Shown piece after piece: positions 32,292 to 41,484 of a stretch of DNA of 64,000 nt. Numbering within the stretch: the stretch's first letter is position 1; every line of letters starts with the position of its first letter. The stretch is from the NCBI GenBank assembly GCA_048465415.1, contig DBFWLO010000020.1, forward strand, positions 9,672 to 73,671, read 5' to 3'. The notes beneath the pieces are model-generated. The model was not told the origin of the DNA. It saw only the letters and a list, made by a program, of their open reading frames with translations, and did no database searches. The stretch is from Scatosoma sp048465415 (GTDB lineage: Bacteria; Bacillota; Clostridia; Christensenellales; Borkfalkiaceae). A program made the position numbers and the translations under genes.

Positions 32292-33992
32292 TCAATTTAT
32301 GGCTTGTTTGTATGCCTTTGCCTGCCTGACCAATTCCTGCGCGTGTCTGAGCGCAAATTCTTCGCCTTCCTCGCCGCCGAGGAGACGCACGATCTCCCGC
32401 GCCTTTTCCGATTCGTCGAGCGCACGCACGCGGGTATGCGTCTTGCCGTCCTCTTCTCCTTTTTCGATCAAAAACTCCCGGTCGCTCATCGCCGCGATCT
32501 GCGCCAAATGCGAAACGGCGATGATCTGCGTGCCCCGTGCAATGCGCGCGAACTTCTCGCCCACAACTTTTGCCGTTTTACCGCTGATGCCCGCGTCGAT
32601 CTCGTCGAAAATATACGTGGAAATCTCGTTCAGATCGGAAAGCTGCGTCTTGACCGCGAGCATAAAACGGCTCATTTCGCCGCCGCTGATGATCTTGCCG
32701 AGCGGCTTTAAAGGCTCTCCGGCATTAGCGGAAAAGAGGAAACAGATCTCGTCCAGACCGTTCGTATTCGCTTTTCCGACGTCGGTCTCGGAATATTCTT
32801 TGAACTCGATCTCGAATTTCGCGCTTTTGATGTTGAGCGTCTTCAATTCTTCCGTCACGCGGCGGCAGAACGCCTCGCCGTGCTGTTTTCTCAACGCGGT
32901 GAGTTCCCGGCAAACGCCGTATATCTTTTTGCGAGCCCGCTCCGACTTTTCCGTGAGCAGAGCATACTGCCCCTCGCAGTCGGACAGAAGATCGTATTCT
33001 TCCCGGCACTTGGCAAGGTAAGCGTCGATCTCCCGTTTATCCGCGCCGTATTTGCGCTTTAAAGCCTTGATCGCGTCCAGTCTGTTTTCCGTCTCCTGCG
33101 CTTCGTCCTCGTCGAAATAGAGATCGTCGCCCATGTCGGAGAGCGTTTCGGAAATATCGTCGGCGTCGAGCGCCAGGCTTTCCAGCCGTTCGCAGACGGC
33201 GGCGTACCCTTCGTCCAAACGGGAAACGGCGGACATCGAACGCTTGGCCTCGCGCAGGGAGTCCAGCGCGCCACGTTCGCCCGAAAGAGCCGCCGAAGCC
33301 TCCCGCACCGCGGAAATAATCTTTTCCAGGTTATTGATTTTATTGCGTTTGGCGACGAGTTCTTCTTCCTCGCCGTCTTTCAGATCCACCGCTTCGATCT
33401 CTTCAATCTGGAATTTAAGAATATCCAGCCGGCGGCCGCGTTCCTTTTCGTCGCCGCCCAAAAGAGCGATCTGTTCTTTGATTTGCCGCATTTCCGCTAA
33501 AAGGGAACCGAGCCGCTCCTTTTTCGGCAGCAGCTCCGTTCCCACAACGCCGTCCAGCGTCTTCAACTGATTGGATTCTTTTAAAAGGAAAAAATGTTCG
33601 CTTTGTCCGTGTACGTCGACGAGACTGTCCGTGACTTTTCTCAGCATCGCCGCCGTGACCGTATTGCCGTTCACTTTGATGCTGTTTTTGCCCGCTTCCG
33701 TAAAGCGGCGGGAAACGATCACCTCGCCGTCCGTATCGATATCCATCTCCCGAAGTTCCCGCACGGCTTTGCTGTCCTCGGGGACGAGAAACTCCGCCTT
33801 CACCATACATTCCGTCTCGCCGTAGCGGATCATCGTACGGTCGGCTTTGGCGCCCAACACGAAATTGACGGAATCGAGAATAACCGATTTTCCCGCGCCC
33901 GTCTCGCCCGAAAGCACATTCAGTCCCTTGCTGAACTCTATTTCCGCGTTTTCGATCAGCGCTACGTTTTTAATGGTAAGTTTGGATAACAT
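32292..33992 (-). CDS. recN: DNA repair protein RecN
   Basis: 566 residues; SMC-like ATPase that acts early in double-strand break repair. Walker A is GETGAGKSV near residue 30, a long coiled coil with a central hinge runs through the middle, and the C-terminal half carries the ABC signature ISGGEMSRFMLAVK and Walker B TYIFDEIDAGISG. The D-loop/His region VSHLAQIAA follows. It lies between argR and spoIVB as in Bacillus. No SOS-box-like site is seen near it. Confidence 0.96.
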   Translation of the reverse strand: MLSKLTIKNVALIENAEIEFSKGLNVLSGETGAGKSVILDSVNFVLGAKADRTMIRYGETECMVKAEFLVPEDSKAVRELREMDIDTDGEVIVSRRFTEAGKNSIKVNGNTVTAAMLRKVTDSLVDVHGQSEHFFLLKESNQLKTLDGVVGTELLPKKERLGSLLAEMRQIKEQIALLGGDEKERGRRLDILKFQIEEIEAVDLKDGEEEELVAKRNKINNLEKIISAVREASAALSGERGALDSLREAKRSMSAVSRLDEGYAAVCERLESLALDADDISETLSDMGDDLYFDEDEAQETENRLDAIKALKRKYGADKREIDAYLAKCREEYDLLSDCEGQYALLTEKSERARKKIYGVCRELTALRKQHGEAFCRRVTEELKTLNIKSAKFEIEFKEYSETDVGKANTNGLDEICFLFSANAGEPLKPLGKIISGGEMSRFMLAVKTQLSDLNEISTYIFDEIDAGISGKTAKVVGEKFARIARGTQIIAVSHLAQIAAMSDREFLIEKGEEDGKTHTRVRALDESEKAREIVRLLGGEEGEEFALRHAQELVRQAKAYKQAIN

Positions 33993-34024
33993 AATATGTA
34001 TGCCGCCCCGACGGGAACTTTGTC

Positions 34025-34477
34025 TTATTTCATAAAATCGTTGATTTTATCGATGACGGAAACCGCCGCTTCGTTATTTTCACAGACGATGAGCAGCGTA
34101 TCGTCGCCCGCGACCGAGCCCACGATTTCGGGATAGTTGAGTTTATCGACCACAGTGCCCGCGTTGGGTCCGTTTCCCGTCAACGTCTTAATTACTACCA
34201 TATTCTGTGCGCATTTTACGGCTACCACACAATCGCGGAAAAGATTTTTCATTTTCGGGGAAATTTCCCCTTCGCTGTCGTTGATATAAGCGTAACGGTA
34301 CTTCTTTTCAATACCCGACACCTTAAAGAGATGCAGATCTTTGATATCCCGGGAAATCGTCGCCTGCGTCACGACGTAATTGAGTTTATTGAGTTCCGAA
34401 CACAACTCCTCCTGCGTTTCGATCTCCTTTTGAGATATGATCTCCAAAATTTTAGCGTGCCTTGCTGTCCTTAACAT
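34025..34477 (-). CDS. argR: Arginine repressor ArgR/AhrC
   Basis: 150 residues; arginine-dependent hexameric repressor. An N-terminal winged helix (ILEIISQKEIETQEELCSEL, with VTQATISRDIKDL as recognition helix) and a C-terminal oligomerisation/arginine-binding domain with NMVVIKTLTGNGPNAGTVVD and VGSVAGDDTLLIVC. An AAGGAG Shine-Dalgarno sequence is 7 nt upstream. It lies in the dxs-tlyA-nadK-argR-recN order shared across Bacillota. Confidence 0.96.
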   Translation of the reverse strand: MLRTARHAKILEIISQKEIETQEELCSELNKLNYVVTQATISRDIKDLHLFKVSGIEKKYRYAYINDSEGEISPKMKNLFRDCVVAVKCAQNMVVIKTLTGNGPNAGTVVDKLNYPEIVGSVAGDDTLLIVCENNEAAVSVIDKINDFMK

Positions 34478-34489
34478 TGTCGTTCTCCT

Positions 34490-35290
34490 TCATTGGTTTA
34501 ATTTGGTTCTTATTTTTTTAAAAAAACAGGAATTTCCCCGCCGCGGAAAATCCGCCGTAAACGGCGCTTTCCGCACGGTCACTTCCGTTCCTTCCGAAAT
34601 TGACGCCACCTGCTTCCCGTCGATGAGAAGCATCACCTTCCCTTTCGTGACGTATACCGAAAACTCGTCCGTATCGGGAAAAATCACGGGACGCGCGTTC
34701 AAAGAAAACGCGCAGATGGGCGTGAGCATAAACACGGCGGCTTCCGGCGTGAGCAGCGAACCGCCGGCCGACAGCGAATAGGCCGTGGAACCCGTCGGCG
34801 TACACAAAAGCACGCCGTCTCCTACCACCGTGTCGCTCTCCTCCTTGTTGATCGTTACCGCCATTTTGACGATCTGGGTGCTGCCGACGCTGTAATCCCG
34901 TTGCAGCACGACTTCGTTGAGTCCGTAATACTTTTTATCGCCTACGCCCAGTTCCAGCATACTTCGTTTGAGGATCGGGCAGGTTCCCGCTTCCAGAGCC
35001 GCGAGCAGATCCTTAACCTGTTCTGTCTCCTCTTTTTCATATTCCGTCAAAAATCCCAGCGTTCCGTAATTGATGCCGATAATTTTGATGTTTTTACGCG
35101 CCGCCGGCGTGGCCGCCCGCAAAATCGCGCCGTCGCCGCCGAGTACGACCAGCACGTCCACCCCGCCGATCTCTTCGATTTCCCCGAAAAAAGCCGTTTC
35201 GTAACCTTCGGCCTTTAAAAAACGGATAAAACGGTGGATCATTTCTCCGTCCTTTAACCTGATGCCGTTCCCCATTACCCCGACTTTCAT
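34490..35290 (-). CDS. nadK: NAD kinase
   Basis: 266 residues; phosphorylates NAD to NADP. The GGDG motif is in VLGGDGAILRAA (about 52-63), the NE motif in YYGLNEVVLQRD, and the Gly-rich region is DGVLLCTPTGSTAYSLSAGG. The length matches the short bacterial form. An AAAGGAG Shine-Dalgarno sequence precedes the ATG. Part of the asp23-to-recN operon. Confidence 0.95.
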   Translation of the reverse strand: MKVGVMGNGIRLKDGEMIHRFIRFLKAEGYETAFFGEIEEIGGVDVLVVLGGDGAILRAATPAARKNIKIIGINYGTLGFLTEYEKEETEQVKDLLAALEAGTCPILKRSMLELGVGDKKYYGLNEVVLQRDYSVGSTQIVKMAVTINKEESDTVVGDGVLLCTPTGSTAYSLSAGGSLLTPEAAVFMLTPICAFSLNARPVIFPDTDEFSVYVTKGKVMLLIDGKQVASISEGTEVTVRKAPFTADFPRRGNSCFFKKIRTKLNQ

Positions 35291-35332
35291 CGATGCTCCT
35301 TTCGCTTTTGCCTGTTATACAAAAATAAACGT

Positions 35333-36124
35333 TTACTTTAATATGCCTTGTGAATATTGTTTCACGAACACCGCAACTTTCCCGAGAATTTCCCTGTCCG
35401 ATCTCCCGCCGGACGCCGTATTTTTTAAATACAATACGTATTCCAGATTCTTGCCTTTTCTGACGGGCGCGGGAATTATCCCCTGCGGCGAAAGTTCTTC
35501 GCTTTTACAATAGCCGAGTATCTTTTCGACGATCTTCACATGCGCCGAAGGATGCACGATCCCGCTTTTTCCGATATTTTTCTTCTCGCATTCAAACTGC
35601 GGTTTGACGAGAACGAAGGCGCTGCCCTCTTCTTGCAAAACGGACTTGACGGCCGGCAGGATCAGCTTTAAGGAAATGAAGCTGACGTCGGCTGTCACAC
35701 AATCTATTTTATCCGAAAAATCGGCGTTTGTCAAATATCTGGCGTTAATATTTTCCAAAGAAACGATTTTCTCGTTTCCCGTCAGCGAGGAATGAAGCAG
35801 ACTTTCCCCCACGTCCACCGCGTAGATCTTTCCGGCGCCGTTTTGGAGCAGGCAGTCGGTGAACCCGCCGGTGCTGGCTCCTATATCGACGCATATTTTA
35901 TCTTTACAGTCGTATGAAAATTCTTTTAGCGCCCGTGCAAGTTTGTATCCCCCGTTGGAAACATAATATTCGTCGGGAGTTATAAAAACAATTTCGTCCG
36001 TCTCCCCGATCTCGTCCTTCGGCTTTACCGCGCGGCCGTTCACCGTCACCAGCCCTTTCCCGATCGCTTCCGCAGCTTTCGTCCGGGAGCCGAATTTTTT
36101 TGCCAAGTATTTATCCGCTCTCAT
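35333..36124 (-). CDS. tlyA: TlyA-family rRNA 2'-O-methyltransferase
   Basis: 263 residues. An N-terminal S4 domain (MRADKYLAKKFGSRTKAAEA) is followed by an FtsJ/RrmJ-type methyltransferase with the SAM motif VDIGASTGGFTDCLLQNGA and the later KPQFE. In mycobacteria TlyA methylates 16S and 23S rRNA; in clostridia the same neighbourhood is common. The start overlaps the dxs stop as ATGA, showing coupling. Sometimes named as a haemolysin; the methyltransferase call is better supported. Confidence 0.92.
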   Translation of the reverse strand: MRADKYLAKKFGSRTKAAEAIGKGLVTVNGRAVKPKDEIGETDEIVFITPDEYYVSNGGYKLARALKEFSYDCKDKICVDIGASTGGFTDCLLQNGAGKIYAVDVGESLLHSSLTGNEKIVSLENINARYLTNADFSDKIDCVTADVSFISLKLILPAVKSVLQEEGSAFVLVKPQFECEKKNIGKSGIVHPSAHVKIVEKILGYCKSEELSPQGIIPAPVRKGKNLEYVLYLKNTASGGRSDREILGKVAVFVKQYSQGILK

Positions 36125-37866
36125 TCGAGGATTTCCGCGATATACTTTTCGATCTCTTCGCAGCCTACGCCGTACTCGCGCTGCAAATCGATCACGTTCC
36201 CCTGCGGAATGAACTCGTCCCGATAGGCGAAGTTCCTTACGATGAACCGCTTTCCCGTTTCCCGTTCGGCCGCGAGCAGCTCCGCGCCGATCATCTGTCC
36301 CAGCCCGCCGATCAACATATTATCCTCGACGGTCACGACGTGGCCGCCCGTCAGGCCGGAGAGAAGTTCCCGATCGAGAGGTTTTGCAAATCTCGCGTTC
36401 ACGACGTCGAAATCGATTCCTTTTTCACGGAAGCGTTTCCAGATCTTCATGGCAATAATGAGACAGCGTTCCCCCGACGCGATCACCGTTACGGCAGGCA
36501 CTCCCTGTTCCGAACGATGCATGTATTCCCATTTTCCGAGTTCCAGAGGCTTTTCGGAAGCCGGGAACACGATCTTTCCCGAGCGCGGATAGCGGATCGC
36601 GAGCGGGTGGGAAAAATCGGCGCTGAATTTGAGAAACTCTTTAAACTCCTCCGTATCTTTCGGCGCCGCGATCGTGAGTCCGGGAATTAAAGACAAATAA
36701 GAAAGATCGAACACGCCCTGGTGCGTTTCCCCGTCCGCCCCGGAAATGCCCGACCGGTCGATACAGAAAGTGACGGGCAGATCCTGCGCACAGACATCGT
36801 GAATGATCTCGTCGAAGGCGCGCTGTAAAAAGGTGGAATAAATGGCGTAGTAGGGTTTGAGTCCCGCGGAAGCCATCGCCGCGCAGAGCACGGACGCGTT
36901 TTCCTCGCAGATCCCCACGTCGAACGCGCGTTCGGGATAGAGCGCGAAAAATTTATCTAAACCCAGACTCCCCGTCATCGCCGCCGTAACGGCGGTAATG
37001 CGGCCGTCTTCTCTCGCTAAGTCGCAGAGGGTATTGCCGAGTACTTCGGAATATTCTTTTTCCTTCCGGGCCCCCACGGGCGCGATTCCGTGCGTATTCG
37101 TGGGATGTTCTTCGCAAAATTCGTAACCCTTTCCTTTTTTGGTGACGATATGCAGCAGCACCGACTGATTTTGCAAAAGCGCTTTCGCTTCCGTCAGGGC
37201 GTCGATCATCTCCTCCGCGTCGTTGCCGTTTTTGATGCCGATATAGGTAAGACCGAACTTTTCGAGCAAACGGATATTTTCCGCCTCTCCGTTGATTTTC
37301 AGCTGCGCGAGGATATCGTGCATGCCGCCGACCGTGGGAGAAATGGACATACCGTTATCGTTGAGAACGATCAGGATATTCGTATTTAAAATGCTGAGGC
37401 TGTTCAACGCCTCGTAAATGAGTCCGTTATTGAAAGAGCCGTCGCCGATAAAGGCAATGACGTTATAGTCCTCTCTCTTCAAATCCCGGGCTTTCGCAAT
37501 CCCCAGCGCCGCAGAGACGGATGTGCCCGCGTGCCCCGTGTCGTAACAGTCGTATTCGCTCTCCTTGCGCTTGGGAAAGCCGGAGAGCCCCCCCGCTTTG
37601 CGAAGCGTGGGGAATCTGTCCATTCTGCCGCTCAACAGCTTATAGGCGTAGCATTGGTGTCCCACGTCGAAAATAATTTTATCCTTGGGAAAATCGAACA
37701 CGTAAAAGAGCGCGACCGTCGGTTCCACGGCGCCGAGGTTGGAGGCGAGATGCCCGCCGCACTTCGTCACCGTCTCGTAGATCACGCTTCTCAGCTCGTC
37801 GCAAAGGACATTGAGTTCGCTTCTCGTATAATTCTTTATTTCTTCCGGCCTCAACTTTTCCAACAT
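36121..37866 (-). CDS. dxs: 1-deoxy-D-xylulose-5-phosphate synthase
   Basis: 581 residues; condenses pyruvate and glyceraldehyde-3-phosphate, the first step of the MEP isoprenoid route, using thiamine diphosphate. The TPP motif starts AFIGDGSFNNGLIYEALNSL, a catalytic Glu lies in DVGICEENAS, and CIDRSGISGADGETHQG is the transketolase pyrimidine-domain signature. It is shorter than the usual 620 residues. It is next to ispA, and the ispH fusion elsewhere in the window belongs to the same pathway. Confidence 0.94.
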   Translation of the reverse strand: MLEKLRPEEIKNYTRSELNVLCDELRSVIYETVTKCGGHLASNLGAVEPTVALFYVFDFPKDKIIFDVGHQCYAYKLLSGRMDRFPTLRKAGGLSGFPKRKESEYDCYDTGHAGTSVSAALGIAKARDLKREDYNVIAFIGDGSFNNGLIYEALNSLSILNTNILIVLNDNGMSISPTVGGMHDILAQLKINGEAENIRLLEKFGLTYIGIKNGNDAEEMIDALTEAKALLQNQSVLLHIVTKKGKGYEFCEEHPTNTHGIAPVGARKEKEYSEVLGNTLCDLAREDGRITAVTAAMTGSLGLDKFFALYPERAFDVGICEENASVLCAAMASAGLKPYYAIYSTFLQRAFDEIIHDVCAQDLPVTFCIDRSGISGADGETHQGVFDLSYLSLIPGLTIAAPKDTEEFKEFLKFSADFSHPLAIRYPRSGKIVFPASEKPLELGKWEYMHRSEQGVPAVTVIASGERCLIIAMKIWKRFREKGIDFDVVNARFAKPLDRELLSGLTGGHVVTVEDNMLIGGLGQMIGAELLAAERETGKRFIVRNFAYRDEFIPQGNVIDLQREYGVGCEEIEKYIAEILE

Positions 37867-37917
37867 ATTCTCTCACTTTCCTCCGTTCGGTTTCAAACGC
37901 CTGCCCGGTATTTCGCC

Positions 37918-38799
37918 TTATTTTCGGCGGGTACGGACGTAAGTAATCAGATCGTACAAAAAGGTTGTGTCTCCGTCGATCGCGTCCAGCACGTCGTAAC
38001 AGCGCTTCGCGTACATGTCGGCGTGAATCTTCGCCCCGTCGAGTCCGTAGAGCCGGATACAGGTGAGTTTGTTTTCCTCCCGGTCTTTGCCGATCGATTT
38101 GCCCAGCGTTTCAAAATCTCCCGTCACGTCGAGAATATCGTCGGTGATCTGAAAGAGGGAGCCGAGATATTTTCCAAACTGCTCGAATTCAAAATAGTAT
38201 CTGTTTCCGCTTAAAATACTCGCGATCGCGACGGGCGCCAACAGCAGCTTGCCCGTTTTATGTTCGTAAATGTATTGCAGATCCTCTTCGGAAACTTCTT
38301 TGTCTTTCTCCGAGTAGTACAGATCCGCCGACTGACCGGCGATCATGCCGTAAATTCCCGCGCACTCGCAGAGAAATTTAGCGGCGAGTATGAATTTTTC
38401 GCCCTTTGCGCATTGTTCGAGGCAAAGGGAATACGCCGTATTGAGAAGTCCGTCTCCCGCTAAAACCGCGTTGGCTTCTCCGAATATTTTATGATTGGAG
38501 GGCTTGCCGCGCCGGAAATCGTCGTTGTCCATCGCCGGCAGGTCGTCGTGTATGAGCGAGTAAGTATGAATCATTTCCAATGCCAGCGCATAGGGCAGCG
38601 CGTCCCCGGAAGGCACATTCAACGTGTCCGCCGCCGCCAACAGCAGTACGGGACGGATACGTTTTCCGCCCAGCAGCAGACTGTATTTCATACTCTCGCC
38701 CAAAACTTCGGGGTTCGTAGTCAATTTTTTGCAGTATTCTTCCGTATAAGCGTTGAATTGGGATAAATATTTTTCATACCGACTGTCAAACGTATACAA
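37918..38799 (-). CDS. ispA: Polyprenyl synthetase (geranyl/farnesyl diphosphate synthase type)
   Basis: 293 residues; chain elongation of C5 isoprenoid units. The first Asp-rich motif is SLIHDDLPAMDNDD, the second is FQITDDILDVTGD, with GGKRIRPVLLLAA upstream. The start codon is TTG at 38799, 7 bp after the folD stop; the Shine-Dalgarno GGAG overlaps the folD stop region. In Bacillus, xseA and xseB sit between folD and ispA; both are absent here. Confidence 0.93.
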   Translation of the reverse strand: MYTFDSRYEKYLSQFNAYTEEYCKKLTTNPEVLGESMKYSLLLGGKRIRPVLLLAAADTLNVPSGDALPYALALEMIHTYSLIHDDLPAMDNDDFRRGKPSNHKIFGEANAVLAGDGLLNTAYSLCLEQCAKGEKFILAAKFLCECAGIYGMIAGQSADLYYSEKDKEVSEEDLQYIYEHKTGKLLLAPVAIASILSGNRYYFEFEQFGKYLGSLFQITDDILDVTGDFETLGKSIGKDREENKLTCIRLYGLDGAKIHADMYAKRCYDVLDAIDGDTTFLYDLITYVRTRRK

Positions 38800-38806
38800 T
38801 TTTTAT

Positions 38807-39637
38807 TCACTCCTTCAAAACAGATAAACAGGTATTGTATAGAAGCATCGTAATCGTCATCGGCCCCACGCCGCCCGGCACGGGGGTGATATACGAAGTT
38901 TTATCCTTGACGTTTTCGTAGTCTACGTCGCCGCAGAGCTTGCCGTCCGCGCCGCGGTTCATGCCCACGTCGACGACGACCGCGCCTTCTTTTACCATAT
39001 CCGCGGTGACGAAGTTCGCTTTGCCCACCGCCGAGATCAAAATATCCGCCTGCCGGCAAAGTTCTTTGATATTCGTCGTTTTGCTGTGACAGACGGTGAC
39101 GGTGGCGTCCGCGTTCAACAGCAGCAGCGCCATCGGTTTTCCGACCGTTTCGCTGCGGCCGAGGATCACCGCGTGCCTGCCTGCGACGGAAATCCCCTCG
39201 CATTCCAGCATCTTCATGATCCCGGACGGCGTACAGGCGGCGAGCCGCTGCTCGCGCAGAACCAGCTTGCCGATATTTTCCGCGGAAAATCCGTCCACGT
39301 CTTTCTCGTAAGGGATTCTTTTGAGCGCCGCGGCAGCGTCGAGTCCCTTCGGCAGCGGAAGCTGCAACAAAATCCCGTTCACGTTTTCGTCCCCGCCCAG
39401 CTCGTCCAAAAGTTCCTCGACCTGTTGCTGCGAGGCCTCCGCCGGAAGTTCGTAGGTATAGGAACGTATACCCACTTCTTCGCAGGCTTTGACTTTATTC
39501 CGCACATAGATCCGGGAAGCGGGATCTTCCCCGACGATGACGACCGCAAGTCCCGCGCCGCGTCCCGCCTTTTGGAGCTTCTCTTTGAGTTCGGCGCGAA
39601 GTTTCGCCGCCAGAGCTTTTCCGTCGATGATCCTCAT
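38807..39637 (-). CDS. folD: Bifunctional methylene-tetrahydrofolate dehydrogenase/cyclohydrolase
   Basis: 276 residues; interconverts 5,10-methylene-, methenyl- and 10-formyl-THF. Motifs: VGEDPASRIYVRNKVKACEE (YVxxK catalytic Lys), GILLQLPLPKGLD, KDVDGF, GRSETVGKP and the C-terminal PVPGGVGPMTITML. The open frame runs far upstream, but the start at 39637 follows an AGAAGG Shine-Dalgarno sequence and gives the usual MRIIDGKA opening. It follows nusB by 19 bp. Confidence 0.96.
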   Translation of the reverse strand: MRIIDGKALAAKLRAELKEKLQKAGRGAGLAVVIVGEDPASRIYVRNKVKACEEVGIRSYTYELPAEASQQQVEELLDELGGDENVNGILLQLPLPKGLDAAAALKRIPYEKDVDGFSAENIGKLVLREQRLAACTPSGIMKMLECEGISVAGRHAVILGRSETVGKPMALLLLNADATVTVCHSKTTNIKELCRQADILISAVGKANFVTADMVKEGAVVVDVGMNRGADGKLCGDVDYENVKDKTSYITPVPGGVGPMTITMLLYNTCLSVLKE

Positions 39638-39656
39638 ACCTTCTCTCCCGCACCGG

Positions 39657-40052
39657 TCATTTATTGATGACGCCCGCCAAAACCCCGTTGACGAAATCCG
39701 CGCTCGTCTCCGAGGAGTATTTTCTCGCAAGTCCCGCCGCTTCCGAAACGGATACGACGGGCGGGATCTCGTCAAAATAAGAGATCTCCGCCATAGCGAT
39801 GAGCAAAATGCTCTTATCCGTCGGATTGATACGGTTTTCAAGGTAGTGATGGCACGCGTCTTCGATCTTCGAGATGAGTTCCGCGCGGTGTTCCTCCACC
39901 GCCGCGACCAGATCGGCCGCGAAAAGCAGATCGTCGTCCTTGTTGAGTCCGAATTGTTTATAAACTTTTTTCTTAAACGTATCCGAACATTCGCTGTTGA
40001 ATTGCTGGGCAAAAATAATATTAAGCGCCGCTTCTCTTGCTTGGTTTCTCAT
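39657..40052 (-). CDS. nusB: Transcription antitermination factor NusB
   Basis: 131 residues, all-helical; binds boxA RNA with NusE/S10 to prevent early termination of rRNA transcription. The N-terminal MRNQAREAALNIIFAQQF and the C-terminal VVSVSEAAGLARKYSSETSADFVNGVL are diagnostic. It lies between asp23 and folD as in Bacillus. Confidence 0.95.
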   Translation of the reverse strand: MRNQAREAALNIIFAQQFNSECSDTFKKKVYKQFGLNKDDDLLFAADLVAAVEEHRAELISKIEDACHHYLENRINPTDKSILLIAMAEISYFDEIPPVVSVSEAAGLARKYSSETSADFVNGVLAGVINK

Positions 40053-40117
40053 TTGATGAATTATTCTCCGTAAATGCCGAAAATCCCCGCCGGCTTTCGG
40101 AAGGGATTTTTCTTGGA

Positions 40118-40507
40118 TTAAGCCTCGGTCGAATCGGAATCTTCCGCTTCGCTCTCTTCTTCCGGCCCGGTCCCGGCGGCCGGCGGGGCGGGAAATACGA
40201 CGTCCTGGATATGCACGTCTACTTTCGCCACCTTGTATTTTGTCATCGTCTCCACGTTCTGTTTGATCGACTGCTGGATTCGATAGGCAAGTTCGGGAAC
40301 GTTGTAACCGAATTTCACGATCACGGAAATGTCCGCATAAATGCCGTCCTTTTCGAGGAAGAGACTGATGCCGCGCTTTTTGCCCGAAACGAGCGTCGTG
40401 CCTTCCACTTCTTCTACCGCCAGTGCCACGATACCGTTTACGATACCGGCGTTGTATATGACTTTTCCGTTTTGTTTGCCGTTCGGATTAAATCTGAAAT
40501 TGGACAT
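40118..40507 (-). CDS. Asp23/Gls24 family envelope stress protein
   Basis: 129 residues. An Asp23-family core with VIYNAGIVNGIVALAVEEVEG, IYADISVIVKFGYNVPELAYRIQ and VDVHIQDVVF. The last 20 residues are acidic. Corresponds to YqhY in Bacillus by position before nusB; YqhY affects acetyl-CoA carboxylase balance, but accB/accC are absent here. An AAGGAGAT Shine-Dalgarno sequence and a - strand TATAAT (40541-40546, weak -35) suggest it starts the long housekeeping operon. Confidence 0.9.
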   Translation of the reverse strand: MSNFRFNPNGKQNGKVIYNAGIVNGIVALAVEEVEGTTLVSGKKRGISLFLEKDGIYADISVIVKFGYNVPELAYRIQQSIKQNVETMTKYKVAKVDVHIQDVVFPAPPAAGTGPEEESEAEDSDSTEA

Positions 40508-40598
40508 TCAAAAAGATCTCCTTAATATGCTTCCGCTTATATTATAGCACATCTTTCCGAATAATTCTACTGTTTTAAAGCAATTCCTTCCTCTTTTT

Positions 40599-41087
40599 TC
40601 AACTTTCCGAATAGACGGGCATGATGATGATATTGCCCGAGACGACGCCCGTCTCGTTTTTCAGCATATTATAGATAGAAAGCGCCGTATCGTAAGTGAG
40701 TTCGGAAGAATTGATAAACACGTTGATGTTTTCGGAATCGCTCGAAACGGAGACGACGGCGTCGGAGAACCCGAGGGATTTCACCATGTTTTCGAGGACA
40801 AGCTCTTTCTCCATCGCCGAAACGATGTCCATTTTCATCTGCGTCGCTTCTTCGTACTTCTCGTCGCCCGCCTGGTAAAGCGCGATGACGCTGTCGAGCT
40901 GGACGAGCTCTTCGCTTCTGGTCGTCGTGCGTTCCGTACGATAGGTGGTGAAATAGTTCGCCGTGGTAACTCCGCCCTCCGCCGAAGCGAGCGCGTTCGT
41001 GTTTGCGAGCACGAAGTTGAACACCGCCGTTACCGCAAGCAAAAGTACCAATGCCGACATTACAACAATTTTCTTTTTGTTTGACAT
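40599..41087 (-). CDS. spoIIIAH: Stage III sporulation protein AH
   Basis: 162 residues. One N-terminal membrane helix (VVMSALVLLLAVTAVFNFVL) and an extracytoplasmic domain with a YscJ/FliF-like ring-building fold (LVLENMVKSLGFSDAVVSV). SpoIIIAH sits in the mother-cell membrane and binds SpoIIQ from the forespore to form the feeding channel. An AAGGAGAT Shine-Dalgarno sequence precedes the ATG. Last gene of spoIIIA. Confidence 0.9.
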   Translation of the reverse strand: MSNKKKIVVMSALVLLLAVTAVFNFVLANTNALASAEGGVTTANYFTTYRTERTTTRSEELVQLDSVIALYQAGDEKYEEATQMKMDIVSAMEKELVLENMVKSLGFSDAVVSVSSDSENINVFINSSELTYDTALSIYNMLKNETGVVSGNIIIMPVYSES

Positions 41088-41103
41088 ATTTTTATCTCCT
41101 TTT

Positions 41104-41484
41104 TTATTCTTTCATCAAATAGATTTTCACGGACTTCGCGTCCGTGCCGAGCGCCGCCGCGACCGCTTCGCGGATATTCATATTCACCTGCAAATCGTTC
41201 GCCCCTTCGCATACCACCACGACGCTTTTGACGCCGTCCTCGTCCTCGCAGATCATCACGTTCACCGCGCCCACGCCGTCGATCTCCTGTAAGAGAGAAC
41301 AGAGCCGCTGTTCGCTTTCGCTTCCCCCGATTCCGGCCGCCGTGCTTTTGCTTCCGTCCGTATAAAATATTTTCCAGACTGCGAGCACTAAGAGAAGCGC
41401 CAGCGCAGAGAGCAGAAGAACGTCCCGTATGCGGCCGCTTTTGCTCGCGCTTTTCCGAGTCTTTTGTACCGTTTCTTTATTCAC
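41104..41484 (-). CDS. spoIIIAG: Stage III sporulation protein AG
   Basis: 126 residues. An N-terminal basic region and helix (VLLLSALALLLVLAVWKIFY), then a ring-forming domain (EQRLCSLLQEIDGVGAVNVMI and VNMNIREAVAAALGT) that in Bacillus builds a large ring in the channel. It is shorter than the Bacillus protein (about 229), as if the ring-building insertion were reduced. The start is GTG inside the last codons of spoIIIAF, with an AGGTGG Shine-Dalgarno sequence. Confidence 0.88.
   Translation of the reverse strand: MNKETVQKTRKSASKSGRIRDVLLLSALALLLVLAVWKIFYTDGSKSTAAGIGGSESEQRLCSLLQEIDGVGAVNVMICEDEDGVKSVVVVCEGANDLQVNMNIREAVAAALGTDAKSVKIYLMKE

Noticed and set aside
39638..40012. 125-codon N-terminal extension of folD
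   Set aside because: It overlaps nusB in another frame and has no folate-enzyme features; a Shine-Dalgarno sequence and the family start lie at 39637.
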